Shown: positions 1 through 12,364 of the stretch, piece after piece | Position numbering within the stretch: the first letter of the stretch is position 1 | Layout of the letters: the number at the start of each line of letters is the position of its first letter | Source of the DNA: Discostella pseudostelligera | Lineage: Eukaryota; Bacillariophyta; Thalassiosirophyceae; Thalassiosirales; Thalassiosiraceae | Direction of reading: 5' to 3' | NCBI GenBank assembly: GCA_036940085.1 | Contig: JALLBK010000013.1 | Coordinates: 19,851-83,850 of the forward strand | DNA: 64,000 nucleotides | The notes under the pieces: model-generated | Database searches by the model: none | Told to the model about the DNA's origin: nothing | The model's input: the letters and a program-made list of their open reading frames with translations, nothing else | Program-made: the position numbers and the translations under genes

Positions 1-38
1 ATCCTCCCACACCCACGCTTATCATCCGACATCAAGAG

Positions 39-1355
39 ATGACATCATCGCCAGTATTTGCTTCGTTAGCCTTCGTCGCTTCGTGCGCGAGGAGGAAGGC
101 TGCTGCACCTACGACTATCGCTGTGGTCGCCACGAGAAGGACCGCTGCCACCGCCGCCGACATCACCATCATCAATAGCAACAGCAATACCAATGTCAAT
201 CTTCGTTCCTTCCGTAAAGTAATAAATTCAAGAATATCTGCTCGTAGATTCCAACCGAATACTCCAATACCTAATGCAGTTTGGAAGGATATTTTATCGA
301 TGACATTGGTGAGAGTGAGACCTGTGGTCTGTGCTTGTCTGTCGTAGTGGCGAGTGTTTACGTAGACGTTGAATAGTCTTTGGTTTTGGTCCGAAGGAGG
401 GCAAAAATAGAGCGTGGAAATGGACTTGTATGTTGCTTATTATTGGTTAGATACTTCACTTCGAGATCTTCTCTCCCCGTCACGTTCCTCTTTCATCTCT
501 CTTTCTTGCCTTCTCTTTGCTGTCTACAATTTCTAGACTTCACCATCTGGTTTCAATCTACAGCCAACACACATAATCCTCCTACGAAATGCCCGCCTCA
601 AATCATTACTATCCGAACATGCCATGCTAGGAATGGGAAATAAATATCGTACACTCGATGCTTCGGGTATTGCCATAGTCTGCACAGACTTGATGCCCGG
701 ACGACGGATTGATCGGATCTATCAATTAGAGACTGAGGGTGGAGTACGTGACGATGGATATATGGCAGTTATGAAGGTGGCTAGTTCTTTCTTAACGGGG
801 GAAGGATCCGTATCGGGTGGGAATTATGGAAACTCGCGTAGTAGTTCGCAGAATCGAATATCCACATTCCTGAAACGAACCGTGGCACATGCACTCAGTC
901 CAATCCAACCCATGCCCACGATGGAAGATGTCGAGAGTTGGTCGTACAAAAATGCCGGCATCATGTCATCAATCTACACCTTGTCGGCCACGGCGCATGG
1001 ATTGTCGACATGTATGATGGAGGGATATGATGCTCGTCGTGTGAAGGAGATACTGCGCGTGCCGGATCGGTATGGTATTCCGCTCATGGTGGCTACCGGG
1101 TATGAGTATCGTGGTGAGGAGACGGATGATGCGATGGTGCACCTGCCCAGTTATGTGCATGCCGACTTCTTGGTATGTGATGATGGTAATGATGATGATG
1201 CCGAGGAGGAGGAGGGTGCGAGTAGGTCAAAGCGCAAAACGCCACGGTTGGATATGAGCGAGGTGTTCTTTGGTGATACCTTTGGACAACCCTTGGATTT
1301 TCTACTCGACAATCATATTATTGAGGAGGCTCAAGAAGCGGCGCGGAGAATGTAA
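39..1355 (+). CDS. nitroreductase-family protein, two exons
   Basis: Exons 39-308 and 537-1355 join in phase 0 across a 228-nt GT-AG intron and give 362 residues. Exon 1 ends with the family's N-terminal flavin-binding region (residues about 58-90, SFRKVINSRISARRF then PIPNAVWKDIL). The join restores PSGFNLQPTHIILL, the usual continuation in nitroreductases (aPSgxNxQPw). These enzymes bind FMN and reduce nitro compounds or quinones with NAD(P)H; the substrate here cannot be told. The first 45 or so residues are Ala/Ser/Thr/Arg-rich and could be an organelle transit peptide. An acidic low-complexity insert (DDGNDDDAEEEE) lies near residue 315. The ATG at 39 is the first in frame, but the window starts only 38 nt upstream, so an earlier exon is possible. 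Confidence is high for the fold and low for the role. Confidence 0.82.
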
Positions 1356-1742
1356 TTGCAGCCTGATAACAAATAAGAACCAATGAGCCTCAACCGAACA
1401 CGGTGCGTCCTTAAACACCTATCATGCCCGACATTCCAATGCATCAATGAGCTGGAAGACGAGCGTGACGATTATTCGTCGCTGCACCTACATACACTAA
1501 CAAATGAAGTATCTTTTGAACTAGGGGGGGTGCTAATTTATGAAACGATTACATCTACATCGTGGTATTTTGCCAGCCTTCCAAATGAAAGTGAACTGGA
1601 GTGACTAGTAGACAACGGGTGGCAACAGATAACACTGGGACAATAATTTGGCTTCGATCTCCAATCAATCAACCCAAACAATCTTTTGACATTAGGTAGA
1701 ACATGGAGAGAGCCGCTGTCCTAGGTGTAGACATCAAATGAT
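1356..1742. other. convergent intergenic region, nitroreductase / histone H3
   Basis: This 387-nt space lies between the stop codons of two convergent genes and should hold their 3' UTRs. A 73-codon open frame at 1383-1604 has no recognisable features. I see no RNA gene or repeat. Confidence 0.5.
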
Positions 1743-2549
<807 letters not shown>

Positions 2550-4136
2550 GGTGATGGTATGATGCGATAGCTAGTGTTTTTTGTTAGAGAGTTGTTCGCG
2601 ATGGCTTCGATGCAAAATTATGACAGTAGCTCCAGCTCCGTCACGCGCCGGCTCTGCGGCGACGGCGGTTACAGAGGAATAGTACAAGTCTACGTAGAAA
2701 ATTAAAAGAAGGCCGTGTGTCAGGAAAAGAAGTGAGAATTCAAGGTGTTGTTGTGCTGAAAAATTGAGCGAGGGAAGTGCACGCAATCTGACGAATCCGA
2801 TCGCGATTCTTTCCAGTGCCTTTTCACACACAAACAAGTCGAGCAAAAAAGTGAATCATGACCGAAGCCATGGCCTTCCGCGGGCAACCAACCATGGCGG
2901 CCGAAACTGCCGTAGGCATGAAAATGGTTTGTAGCGATAAGTAGCGATAGCGGAAGAAGGTTATGAGCTCATGATATTCGCCTCCCCTACGGATTATTCA
3001 TCTAAAATAGTACAATATCTCGATGCGACAGTGACAGAATTGCAAGCCGCCCAGAGGCCGCCAGCTGCCGCCAGCCAATCGTCTTTTTGGTATTGCATTG
3101 CATTTTGATAATGAATGGTAATAACATATTGGTAATGGTACCGGTGCCGGCCCTCACGAGATGCAACCTCTCCATCGACTCTACTGAGTGAAGCAACATT
3201 CACATCTGGATACCAATACCAGGCAAATCATGTTTGCTTCTGATCCTGACAATACACTCCTACGCTGCAGTGGTTAAATGTTGACGACACTAAAGATCTA
3301 TTATCTCGAACCCCGCCAATACTTGTGAGTTCATCGCCATCGTCTTCTCATTCATCATCGTGGCACACGGGATCCTCATCATGCTTTAATTTTCAACAGC
3401 GACCGTGTGCATCACTACTATCAAAGCCGTCGGTAGAAGAAGAGAGCGACAAATAATATTACTTTTGACACCTCCCTAACGCGACGACGACGACGATGAC
3501 GACAACGAAACCGAATGATCCTCATAGATCCTCATCACAATCACAAGCATCACACATCCTACACACTCCATTGGGACAATTTTACGCAGCAAGAATCTGT
3601 AGGATGATCTTCAATACACGCAAAGGTCAGTTGTGGATTTAAGATATGATTTCGAGCAGCAATCTTCAACTCGTGTTAGATATTGCATGAGAATTACCAT
3701 GCCATTTTGTTCATTGACAGATTAGCGATGAATTGGAACGACGAAACACACCGGAACTCATTTTCCACTAGGCCATCACGACAAGTGACAGTTGTTTGGC
3801 ATCAGGCGATAACCGGCATACAATAATCATATTCTATAATAGATTGGGCGGTCGAGTGACTAGCGAGATGAAATCTGGCATTCAGAAGCAACGGATCTCG
3901 AGCGTCATTCGTCGTTGATTGAATGCTGATTTGCTTGGTATGCACACCGATCGAGGCTCAGTGAGCTTGAGCAAACGTCGTATGAATATGCGGCAATCAT
4001 TTGATCTGGTTTCTCTTTTATGATCAACTACAATGATCACAATATCAATGCAGAGTATTGACGGTAGACCAATTAGATGAATTGTATAGCATTCTCGCCC
4101 TCGACATAGAGTGTAAATTTGTCACCTCAGGATGAA
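2550..4136. other. 1.6-kb intergenic region upstream of H3 and downstream of UDP-sugar pyrophosphorylase
   Basis: This must hold the H3 promoter (near 2550-2900, minus-strand gene) and the 3' UTR of the pyrophosphorylase near 4136. The longest ATG frame I noted on the plus strand is a 48-codon one at 3496-3642 with no known features. No tRNA-like fold, repeat or transposon remnant was seen. It is the longest empty stretch in the first 30 kb, so a non-coding RNA or a poorly conserved gene cannot be excluded. Confidence 0.4.
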
Positions 4137-6839
4137 TTACTCCACTCTGTTTACCACACCATCTGCCCCAACATGGTATTTTCCAGGTTCAGTGATGATA
4201 ATCTCCAGCAACTCGTGTTGCTTCAATGTATATCCTCGGATGGCTACTTCTTCTGGGACATCCGTTGCCCCCTCTGGAATTTCTTCAATATCACATCCTT
4301 TGTTCCGAACGACCAATCCATCCACGGTGACATCACAATCATGTCCAGTACGGATCACGAGCGCTCCATCCAAGTCCAAATTCCTTACCTTTAAATCTTC
4401 GCCCTCTAAGACAAGTGTGGATCGCTTTGTAACTATACCACCGTGAATCTTCTCAACGACCTCTCGTTGCGTAATAGCGAAACCTGGACAGAGAATGACG
4501 CGAGGACCAGGAGTTACCGGGATACCAGCAACCATCACGAGATCTTTTTCCTCCGTGACATCAATGTCAACTCCAGCGAACTTTAACTTGCGCTGATTTT
4601 GTATGTATTTGTCAGATTCGGCACTAGACATAGTACCGGGCGCCTTCCCACCTTTATTAACATCTTCGACACCAGCATCCAACGAATTCTGTGGTAGGAA
4701 GTATGATGCAAGATAGAGACGCAAACATCAATGCAAGATAACGATGCATAATTTGACAGTGTCTCCAGTTGGGCCCTCACCTTTGCGGGGCTGAATGTAA
4801 ACCACCGATCGAACATCGTAAATCCGATATTGGCCTCACTTCCCATCTCCTTCTGAAACAGCTTTGGAATATCCTGCATCATACATTCGAGTCTCGTCGG
4901 TTTCTTAAACTCCGTTCGCAGCTTCTCATCCTTGTACTTTGGATTCACAAATTCGACCACAACACCCTGATCTTCCCCGTTAAGAGTCTTCGCGTAGGCT
5001 TCCAATTCAATCACAAGATTGTTGGCATTACCAGGGTAAGGTGAGTATCCGGTCTTTGGATCAGGAACGTCGCCCTTGCAATCACCTTGGGAGGAGAGAA
5101 GAGGACCGAGCTGATTGTACTCAACGTTGATGACAAGACTCTGGATTTATGGATAAAGGATATGGAGAGGAAAGTCGGTTGAGTGATATCGCGACAAGGA
5201 ATAGAACAACCACCAACAAGAAAATGTACAACTCCAACCAAGCAACCAGTTCATCAGAGTGCTCACCTTTTCGGGGTCGGTCTTGTGCTCCAATCTGGCA
5301 ATGGCGCCTGCCGCCTCTCCCGCCAATCGAGGGATGCAAATGCTGTTCATATGAAATCCCTTCGCAATACTCACACCCAGCGTAGGCAATACACTATTTA
5401 TCACCAGTGCATTCGTATCTTGCAAGAAAATGACATGTTTGACCTTGCCATCGGACTGCCACTTATTGACCAATCCCGACTTGTAGAGTAAATGATGGAC
5501 ATCTCCATGACCATGTGGCTTTGTTTCAATGACCCATTTGGAGGTCATGGAGAGAGACGCGTTGGTATTGGATAATGCAGCCACCTTCTCTTGCTTGACA
5601 ATGGTGACTTGGTCCTTCTCAAATCCGAAATTATCATTGTCGGCGAGTAACTTTCGAGTTAATGGATCGGTATCATCACTAGTCATGATGACAAGCGGTG
5701 TGCGTATATCTTCGACATTGGTTTCGCCCTGCTCCAACAGCTGCAATCGTGCCATACGCTGCATAGCCTGAACATACTTGGCATACACTTCCAAATACGA
5801 TTTCTTCGTAATGACATTGGTCTCTAAACTAAGTTTGATACCCGAATAACCCAATCGTTCACCTAGTCCACCCGCCACTAGCACAAAGGCTGTATGTCGA
5901 ATACCCGATAGACCAGCCTGTTCGGCTTCATTAAAAGTCATGCCGGTGTGAGGATTGGCATGAGGATTTTCGTACGATAAGCTTTCTCCCTCGGGCACCG
6001 ATGCTTCGAATTCGGCAAATGGATTGGTACCCATGGCCGATTCACGAAGGAGGATACGTGCCTTGGAAATGTAGGCGGGTAGACCACCAGGATAAGATTC
6101 ATCCAAGTCGGCAATCTAGAGAGTATGTTGTTGTGTCGTTTGATGTGCGTGCATGTGTGCAAAACCATTGATTGTGTGGGAGGAGGAGAAGATAGTATTT
6201 GTTTGTCAAAATATGCCACTATTTGTCGATAACAAATAAATGATAGAATCATACCCAACGAGTCGACAATCGTCCCTATATTCCAATGACTAAATTCAAA
6301 CAAAAACAGCAAGCAACTCTATCCTGACGATGGAATTTTTCTCTCTAACTTCACAACTCAATTCTATTTATCACACATCTAAACTTTCGTTTGTCACTTA
6401 CCTGTTCTGCCAACATTCGTTTTTCCTCATCTTCAACACCTACTTCGGGCCAATCACCATACACATGTGTTTGATGCTGATGATCCAAATCATGTTTGAT
6501 TAAACGCAGTAATGCCGATCTACCCCGAGGAGAGAGTAGTTCCCAATTGGCGGGAGAGATCACCTTTTCGGCGGCGGCTGATGATGTGTCGGTAGTAGAG
6601 GACGAAGTTGTGGATGCGAGACATGTTGACGACAAGATTGATGGCGACGCTGCTAATGGTGAATCGTCTTCTTGTAATCCACCTCCCCGGAAGAATGGTA
6701 GAATAGAGGCACCACCACATCGACGATGATGCAATTGCTGCTCCTGTCCATGACACAATGGCGACGAAGCCGACGATGCTGTGAAGCCATTGGCAAATAC
6801 GTCAGCGCTGAGCAATAGTAGTAGTGATAGACGCATCAT
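4137..6839 (-). CDS. USP: UDP-sugar pyrophosphorylase, four exons, with N-terminal signal sequence
   Basis: Exons 6402-6839, 5267-6115, 4781-5140 and 4137-4688 all join in phase 0 and give 732 residues. The catalytic core has the pyrophosphorylase loop AGGLGERLGYSGIKLSLETN (residues about 220-240), then a uridine-site-like segment FLQDTNALVINSVLPTLG, a conserved block around FTMFDRWFTFSPAK, and a C-terminal left-handed beta-helix-like region. This order matches plant-type USP (EC 2.7.7.64) rather than UGP2. It converts sugar 1-phosphates and UTP to UDP-sugars and pyrophosphate, supplying glycan and chrysolaminarin precursors. Residues 1-17 (MMRLSLLLLLSADVFAN) look like an ER signal peptide, followed by a Ser/Thr-rich stretch to about residue 95. 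That is unexpected for an enzyme that is cytosolic in plants. No clear Phe-type plastid cleavage site is visible. Confidence 0.93.
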
Positions 6840-7231
6840 TTCTATTTAGTATCTCTGTTGGCTTGAATTCACAAATTAATGCATGGAACAAGCCGCGGGC
6901 TATCGTAGAGCATTGGCATTGCAATTTGTTACTCCTAGTACGAGGAGGAAGGTTGGTGCCACACATACCGTGCCGCATGCCGCTTTTGTTGGGTTCGTTG
7001 TTGTTGCTGTGGATCTTTTGTGGGTGTCTTCCGCGCATACGTCACACCTGTGCGCCTGCTTCGCGCCAAAACTGAAAATTGAAAATTTAGGTAGCCCCAA
7101 ATCTCCCCCCTAAAATTATTCCCCCAAAACCGACGGCCAGACCCTCTCTCCTTATCGTCTGTCAGTCAGCCGATCGCGCCTCAAAAATCGAACCCCTCGA
7201 ACAACAACAACAACAACATTCTTGCTTGACC
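6840..7231. promoter_or_regulatory. divergent promoter region, USP / RPB4
   Basis: This 392-nt space separates two start codons on opposite strands, so it should carry both promoters. An E2F-like element TTCGCGCCAAAA lies at 7060-7071, about 160 nt before the RPB4 ATG. A short CAA/ACA run (7199-7216) precedes the RPB4 start and is probably in its 5' UTR. Confidence 0.45.
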
Positions 7232-8008
7232 ATGATGTCCGCCGCCGATTCCTATGCCACCGCCAATGGCAATAACAACGGCATGATGTCTCGATCCACC
7301 TCCAGACCTGGCGCTGCCGCCTCCGCCTCCAATGTCACCATCGAGAACACCGCCGAACTCTCCTTCCCCGCCGAATTCGACACCGACATACAAATTCTAT
7401 CCAACGCGCAGGTTGCCGTTATCTTACAGATGTCTGCCCAAAACGCATTAGTTTACGATATGGAATTAAATGAGATATATAAAAAGACGCAAAAATATGT
7501 GGAGCGATATAATACAATGAAAAATCCCGAGAAGGGGAGGGAGTTGGTCGACGAATTGGATAACTTGCAAAAGTGAGTCATCATTAATAGTTTGGTGTGC
7601 TGTGTTTTGTTTGAATCATATTCGGATTGTCATGCAAAGCTTGCTTGGTTGCTTCCTTGCTTCATCGGCACCCACTTCGTCTCTCAAATTTCGCCGTATC
7701 TATCTATTTCCACACTCAACTTTTGCCAAATCCCTCTAACCTCGCGCACAACAAATCTTCAATCGCATCAACCATCCAACTCAATAAGTGCACTAACCTC
7801 CTTCAGAAAAGAAACCGAGGATGGTCGTTCCGAATTAGAATTGCATGGCTTCGAGGTCGCAGCACTAATGAATCTCGTGGCTACCGACACCATGGTTGAG
7901 GAGGCAGTGGCATTAATACCAAGTTTGGGACGATTTCCGGAAAGTGCCGTCGATGAGATATTGGAATTGATTCGTAGTACGATGATTCGGATTGTTTCGT
8001 ATGCTTAA
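7232..8008 (+). CDS. RPB4: RNA polymerase II subunit RPB4, two exons
   Basis: Exons 7232-7572 and 7807-8008 join within a Lys codon (aa|a) and give 180 residues. After a Ser/Asn/Ala-rich head of about 35 residues, the RPB4/RPC9 core runs from ELSFPAEFDT to the end. The C-terminal part, FEVAALMNLVATDTMVEEA then ALIPSLGRF, matches the conserved HRDC-like region of RPB4. RPB4 pairs with RPB7 as the stalk of RNA polymerase II in the nucleus. The ATG at 7232 is the first in frame. Length is close to yeast (221) and human (142) RPB4. Confidence 0.9.
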
Positions 8009-8305
8009 TCAACTGAGAATGTGTTCAAGTTCAAAGAGGAAAATTGAGCGAGTGGATTGGAGTTGGGGGGTTGGAGAGGGCATGGAAGGACAGGTTGGAA
8101 TAGTGAAAAATCGAGGGTGGACAATTTAGATAAAAGTTTCGAGGCTGAGTGTAGGGAAAGAAGCACCAGATGGATATAGAGTGTGGTCGTTGCGGGGAAC
8201 TAACCACAATTTACATAACGCACAAACTAGAGATACCTCTTGTTCCCTCTGTTTAATGTCATGTTGTCATTATCGTTACTATTTACCGAAGGCTTACATC
8301 GTTCA

Positions 8306-9433
8306 TCAACGAGAAACACTCAAAAACTTGGCCCGTGCCACCTCCAACTCTTTTGGTGGTACAAGATCCAGATATTTCTTCATACCCTCATTTGCCAATT
8401 TACTCATTTCATATACATCGCTTTCGCCCACGATCTCATCCACGGTACTCTTCCCACTGTTTAATTCCTTCAATAGATACTGCACTTCGGCACGCATATC
8501 CTCCACAGTAGTTAATACCTCATTCCTCAAAAGGTACGCAATACTTTGTGAGGTTTTAGGTATGGCACCCCCACCCAAATACAAATTTGCCCGATCCGGA
8601 TCGGAGTAGTAGATGTTGTCGGCAAAGGCATTGAATGCCTTTTTGAAGTTGAGTTTGTTGGAGAGTAGTGACGACGACGACGAGAGAATGGTATCAATCT
8701 GCGTGAAGATGGATAGATAGTCCTCCCTTTTCGTTGTACTTGTTGTGTCAGCTCCTCCTCGCAGTAACTGATCAATCCGAGCCAAATCATATTCCACACC
8801 CAGTATCGGTTGCAACAATGTGGCATACTGATCCAATGCCGACGGTGGACCATCTGATCCAGACGCCAACTCTCCACCATACTTTATATTGTCCGCTTCA
8901 TCTTGATTCCATATGCGAATTTGTTCAAGTAGAGGATTGGTTAATGGGTTGGGTTTGAACAGATCTGAATTGGTGGTGGATGCACATGCAACCTCGGGGC
9001 GGCTGGTGATGGAAGCAAGACCTAGAATGGATGATAGTTTGACTGTTGTGAATAATGCCGACCTTCTGCTCATTCTTTGGAGGACTAGATGTGGCGAAGA
9101 AGTTGCTAATGATCTCGTCGAGGTTGTCCATTCGTAATTATTGTAGCTCTCGTTGGTGTGATGATCACCGTTGTTGCTTTTGACGGAATTCATGAGAGAA
9201 AAGCCACTCCTATTGACGTGCACTATCAATCGGTTGTTATCACCGAGACGAGTAGTACTGTATGTCATTCTCCAGCTGGCATCAACCGAGGAAGGAGAGG
9301 ATAGATGATGTGGAGCATCAGACACAAACGCAGACACAGCAGCAGAATTGCTAGTGCTGCTGCTGCCCCCGGACATGATGAGCAGCAATTGCAGGACCGC
9401 AGATAAGGAGAAGATACACTTTAGTGTAACCAT
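8306..9433 (-). CDS. thylakoid-lumen protein with tripartite targeting, possible PsbQ/Psb31-like helical bundle
   Basis: A single exon gives 375 residues from the ATG at 9433 (an upstream TTG extends the frame). Targeting is clear. An ER signal peptide (about residues 1-25) is followed by VSAFVSDAP, which matches the diatom ASAFAP plastid-import motif. After a transit region comes a second signal, SRRSALF plus a hydrophobic core ending ACAS, as in twin-arginine thylakoid precursors. The mature part (about residue 155 onward) is helical and holds YYSDPDRANLYLGGG, then a region rich in conserved-looking helix residues (LLRNEVLTTVEDMRAEVQYL). Length and helix pattern fit extrinsic photosystem II proteins of the PsbQ or Psb31 type. 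The location is well supported; the family is a guess from pattern. Confidence 0.75.
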   Translation of the reverse strand: MVTLKCIFSLSAVLQLLLIMSGGSSSTSNSAAVSAFVSDAPHHLSSPSSVDASWRMTYSTTRLGDNNRLIVHVNRSGFSLMNSVKSNNGDHHTNESYNNYEWTTSTRSLATSSPHLVLQRMSRRSALFTTVKLSSILGLASITSRPEVACASTTNSDLFKPNPLTNPLLEQIRIWNQDEADNIKYGGELASGSDGPPSALDQYATLLQPILGVEYDLARIDQLLRGGADTTSTTKREDYLSIFTQIDTILSSSSSLLSNKLNFKKAFNAFADNIYYSDPDRANLYLGGGAIPKTSQSIAYLLRNEVLTTVEDMRAEVQYLLKELNSGKSTVDEIVGESDVYEMSKLANEGMKKYLDLVPPKELEVARAKFLSVSR

Positions 9434-9954
9434 TTTCGACGTAAAATGTGCATTGATCAATTATCAATTATCACAGATAATCCTACGGTCAGAGTAAGCA
9501 GATCCCCACATGTTCATGGCTGTTCATGGATTGGACCGTGGAAGTGGAGGTGGAGGTGGAGGTGGAGTGGAGAGGAGGTTCCCGCCCAGCCAGTTGCGTC
9601 AGCGTCATCGATATCCAGTCCGCGCCATATTTTTTGCATAGAGTCAGAAGAAAGTGGCGATGATTCGGTTCTTCTGCATGGTGCGGCACCGGCACTGTGC
9701 GGCAGCAAGCAAAAGCAAAAGAGAAGCCAGCACCCAAAAGCAAAGCCGCCAATCTCCAACAACACCCATCACGACATAATTGCACCGCCCTGCTATGCAG
9801 CATTGCAAATGATGCCACCCCCCACCGCCACTGTGAAACCAACCTGACCTTGAGAGATCGTTGCCAATTTTCCAGCGCAAGGAGCGGATAATCATCCATC
9901 CCCCGTCACTTCGCAATTGGGGAAGCCAGAGCATTGAGAAGTGGCACCGACAGC
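9434..9954. promoter_or_regulatory. divergent promoter region, lumen protein / unknown 293-residue protein
   Basis: This 521-nt gap lies between two opposed start codons. It holds a short GGTGGA-type run (9546-9572) and long alternative frames on both strands that look like composition artefacts. No specific regulatory motif was recognised. Confidence 0.35.
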
Positions 9955-10972
9955 ATGGCCCTCGCGTTCTTCGTTGACAGCCCCGACGGCCTCGGCACCG
10001 CCTTTGCCGCACACGATGAATACATGGCCGTTTTCACCTTTTTTGTTCGGGGAAAAATTCCGCCAAAGACCTGTGCTCCATTATCTCCCGATGTTGATGA
10101 TTGCTACATGTCACCCTACTGTTTCATGCCGAAGCTCAACAACAACCACGAACAGCATCAGCATCAGTACTCCCATAATCAGCAGAATCAGCACAGAGGG
10201 AAAGGTGATCAACAGAAACAGCATACCGGATATCTCATCTTCGTTGCCCAAGTACCATGGTTGGAGTTGAATCCACCACAAACGACGACAGTCACCAACA
10301 CCCCGCACCAACAAGCGTTGGATTGGATGAGACGCAATTCCAAAGCATCGGCACCCACTCTGGGAACAGTGGAAGATTTTCAAGACAGGTTGGGGCTGAA
10401 AGATGAGGAGGTGTTTACCTTTACAAAGGATGGGTGTTATCCTACTGTATGGGATGTATCCCAAGCTCTTGGTAAGAATTGCGATGCTTTCCTTCACCCC
10501 GCACTTGGTTACCGTCCCCACCGACCGAACCAATATGTTTTGTTGCTAACCCCTACCCTCGCTTTACTTTCGCTCACTCACTCACTCACTCAAATCATGA
10601 ACCACAGAAGATAGAGCCGTGGAGGTAACTTGCGATGCCATGGGTTGGGAAGTACCCAAACATTGGAGAGCGACACGTCAGAAACATTTGGATTTGCATG
10701 ACATGCCGATCCTAGACTTGGCGGTTTGGGACCAGAATTATCGTCAACGACAACAAAAACGACGACGACGAGGTCTTAGCAATGGTGGTGGTTGCTCCAA
10801 TGACATCGTCTATGAACATGGAAATACTATTCGCAATGCCGAAGAACATCACGGTACAACTGTGACACAAAGGGTCGAAGCTACGAATGCTCCTGCTGCT
10901 GACGCTGATAAGCGTTGCTATGATAGGCAAGAGGAGAAGAAAGATTGTTCGACAGAGGAGCATCAATGCTGA
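9955..10972 (+). CDS. conserved-looking protein of unknown function, two exons
   Basis: Exons 9955-10471 and 10608-10972 join in phase 1 (g|aa, Glu) across a 136-nt GT-AG intron and give 293 residues. I do not recognise the family. The N-terminal half has two well-ordered segments (MALAFFVDSPDGLGTAF and GYLIFVAQVPWLELNPP) separated by a His/Gln/Asn-rich insert at about residues 62-95. After it come TVEDFQDRLGLKDEEVFTF and a Trp-rich region (MGWEVPKHWRATRQKHLDLH). The last 80 residues are basic, then charged and probably disordered. No signal peptide or membrane segment is visible, so it is probably cytosolic or nuclear. The frame is kept on both sides of the intron, which supports a real gene. 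Confidence 0.65.
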
Positions 10973-11587
10973 GCGTAGTGAAAGAATGAGAGTGAGAATG
11001 CAAGATATGTGGGAAAGTAGCGGTATGGTAGAGGGCATCGGCTTCTCTGCTTCAATGACAGCGAGGATCGAGGAGAAGTGAACATATCATCATAGAGATA
11101 GACTGCTACTACAGTTATAATTATTGTGTAAAGTATTGAAATGCACGCATAATGCTGCAGTGTCTGGATTTGGGCAATGATTGCGGTGAGTTCTCACAGG
11201 CTATCGACAATCGATACAACGTCGAGCACTCAATCAGCTAAGCTTGGCGGGAGAGCAGCACGGTGAAGGACAGACACATTCATCACCACAACATCATGAT
11301 TACACGTGGAAAAGAATTTCAATTGGCGGGGAGGTCTCGACTCGACTCGCTTTCAACTTTCAAGTGGCAGATATTTTTTGGCGGGAGCCGACTGCAGTAT
11401 TTTGGCGGGAGATGCTGTGACCGTTGCTATTATGTGTGCTGCCTTTTGCTCTCTTTTGCTGCTTGCTGCTCTACAATATAGTTTGCTCGTTGTTGTTGTT
11501 GTTGTTGTTGTTGTTGCTGTCATTCTGCACCCCGCCCCAACATTCCGCTTCCGAAACACCAAGAAGAACCTCCGTCGACCATCCACC
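10973..11587. promoter_or_regulatory. CKS1 promoter region with three E2F-like sites and a TTG microsatellite
   Basis: Three GGCGGG-core elements occur in 90 nt: TTGGCGGGGAG (11323-11333), TTTTTTGGCGGGAG (11374-11387) and TTTTGGCGGGAG (11400-11411), 177-265 nt before the CKS1 ATG. They fit the E2F/DP consensus TTTSSCGC, and CKS1 is a cell-cycle gene. A TTG/TGT trinucleotide run lies at about 11489-11516. The first 150 nt should be the 3' UTR of the upstream gene. Confidence 0.6.
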
Positions 11588-12364
11588 ATGAGCAGCTCAC
11601 GAATTGAATACAGCGAGAAGTATGCCGATGAGGAGAATGAATATAGGTATGTATCTCGAATGGTGGTTTTCAGTGGCGGCGGCGGAGGAGGAGGAGGTGT
11701 GTGGCGATGACATGACAACAGCGCCATTTGCCGTGACCCATAGGTATTGAATGCCTCCTCCCGCCTCCCCTACCCTGCCTTCCCCGCCTCGTGCCTCATA
11801 ATCAATGACGGGAGCACCAGAAGTGTTGAAATGTACAATTTATGATTAGTTGAATTGGGGAGGTTGGTGGTGCAATATTCTATGATGATTTTCTGACTGA
11901 CTTTTATGTTGATCTGGAACAATGACACCCACCTTGACGACGTGGCCAACAGTGATAGTCTTCTACCTTGTTGATTCTGACGACGGCGGCACGCCTGACT
12001 CTGCTTGGCATAAATTGTGAAAGATTATTCTTTTTCTGACTGGATTTATCGCTCATTCTAACTTCTCAATTTCCGTTAAACTCGTATCCATACCTCGACA
12101 AATAATTTCAGGCACGTAATCCTTCCCAAAGAACTTGCCAAAACATTACCGAAATCCCGACTATTATCCGAAAATGAATGGCGTTCCATCGGTGTACAAC
12201 AATCACGGGGATGGCAGCATTATGCCATTCATCGTCCGGAGCCGCATATTTTGTTATTCCGTCGTCCATTAGGTACTGATCCAACTACCGGGGAGGTCGA
12301 TCCAGAATTGAAACGAATGGCATTGGAGGAGTATAAGGGACAATTTGGTTTGAGGGGAAATTGA
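11588..12364 (+). CDS. CKS1: cyclin-dependent kinase regulatory subunit CKS1, two exons
   Basis: Exons 11588-11646 and 12112-12364 join within the Arg codon ag|g across a 465-nt intron and give 103 residues. The whole protein is the CKS domain: [20 protein letters not shown], then [18 protein letters not shown], then [18 protein letters not shown]. The HxPEPH hinge motif and the residues that bind CDK and phosphate are kept. CKS proteins bind CDKs and guide multisite phosphorylation of mitotic targets. The length is close to yeast Cks1 (150) and human CKS1B (79). The E2F-like cluster upstream suggests S-phase-linked expression, which is an inference. Confidence 0.95.

Noticed and set aside
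1383..1604. 73-codon plus-strand open frame after the nitroreductase gene
   Set aside because: No known motif, no conserved-looking composition, and it lies in the expected 3' UTR of convergent genes.
3496..3642. 48-codon frame (MTTTKPNDPHRSSSQSQASH then further residues)
   Set aside because: Too short and without any recognisable feature; no good splice partner found. Kept only as a possible transcript to check.
11489..11516. TTG trinucleotide run as a functional element
   Set aside because: Simple microsatellites are common in this window (CAA, GGTGGA, CAG runs); nothing marks this one as special.
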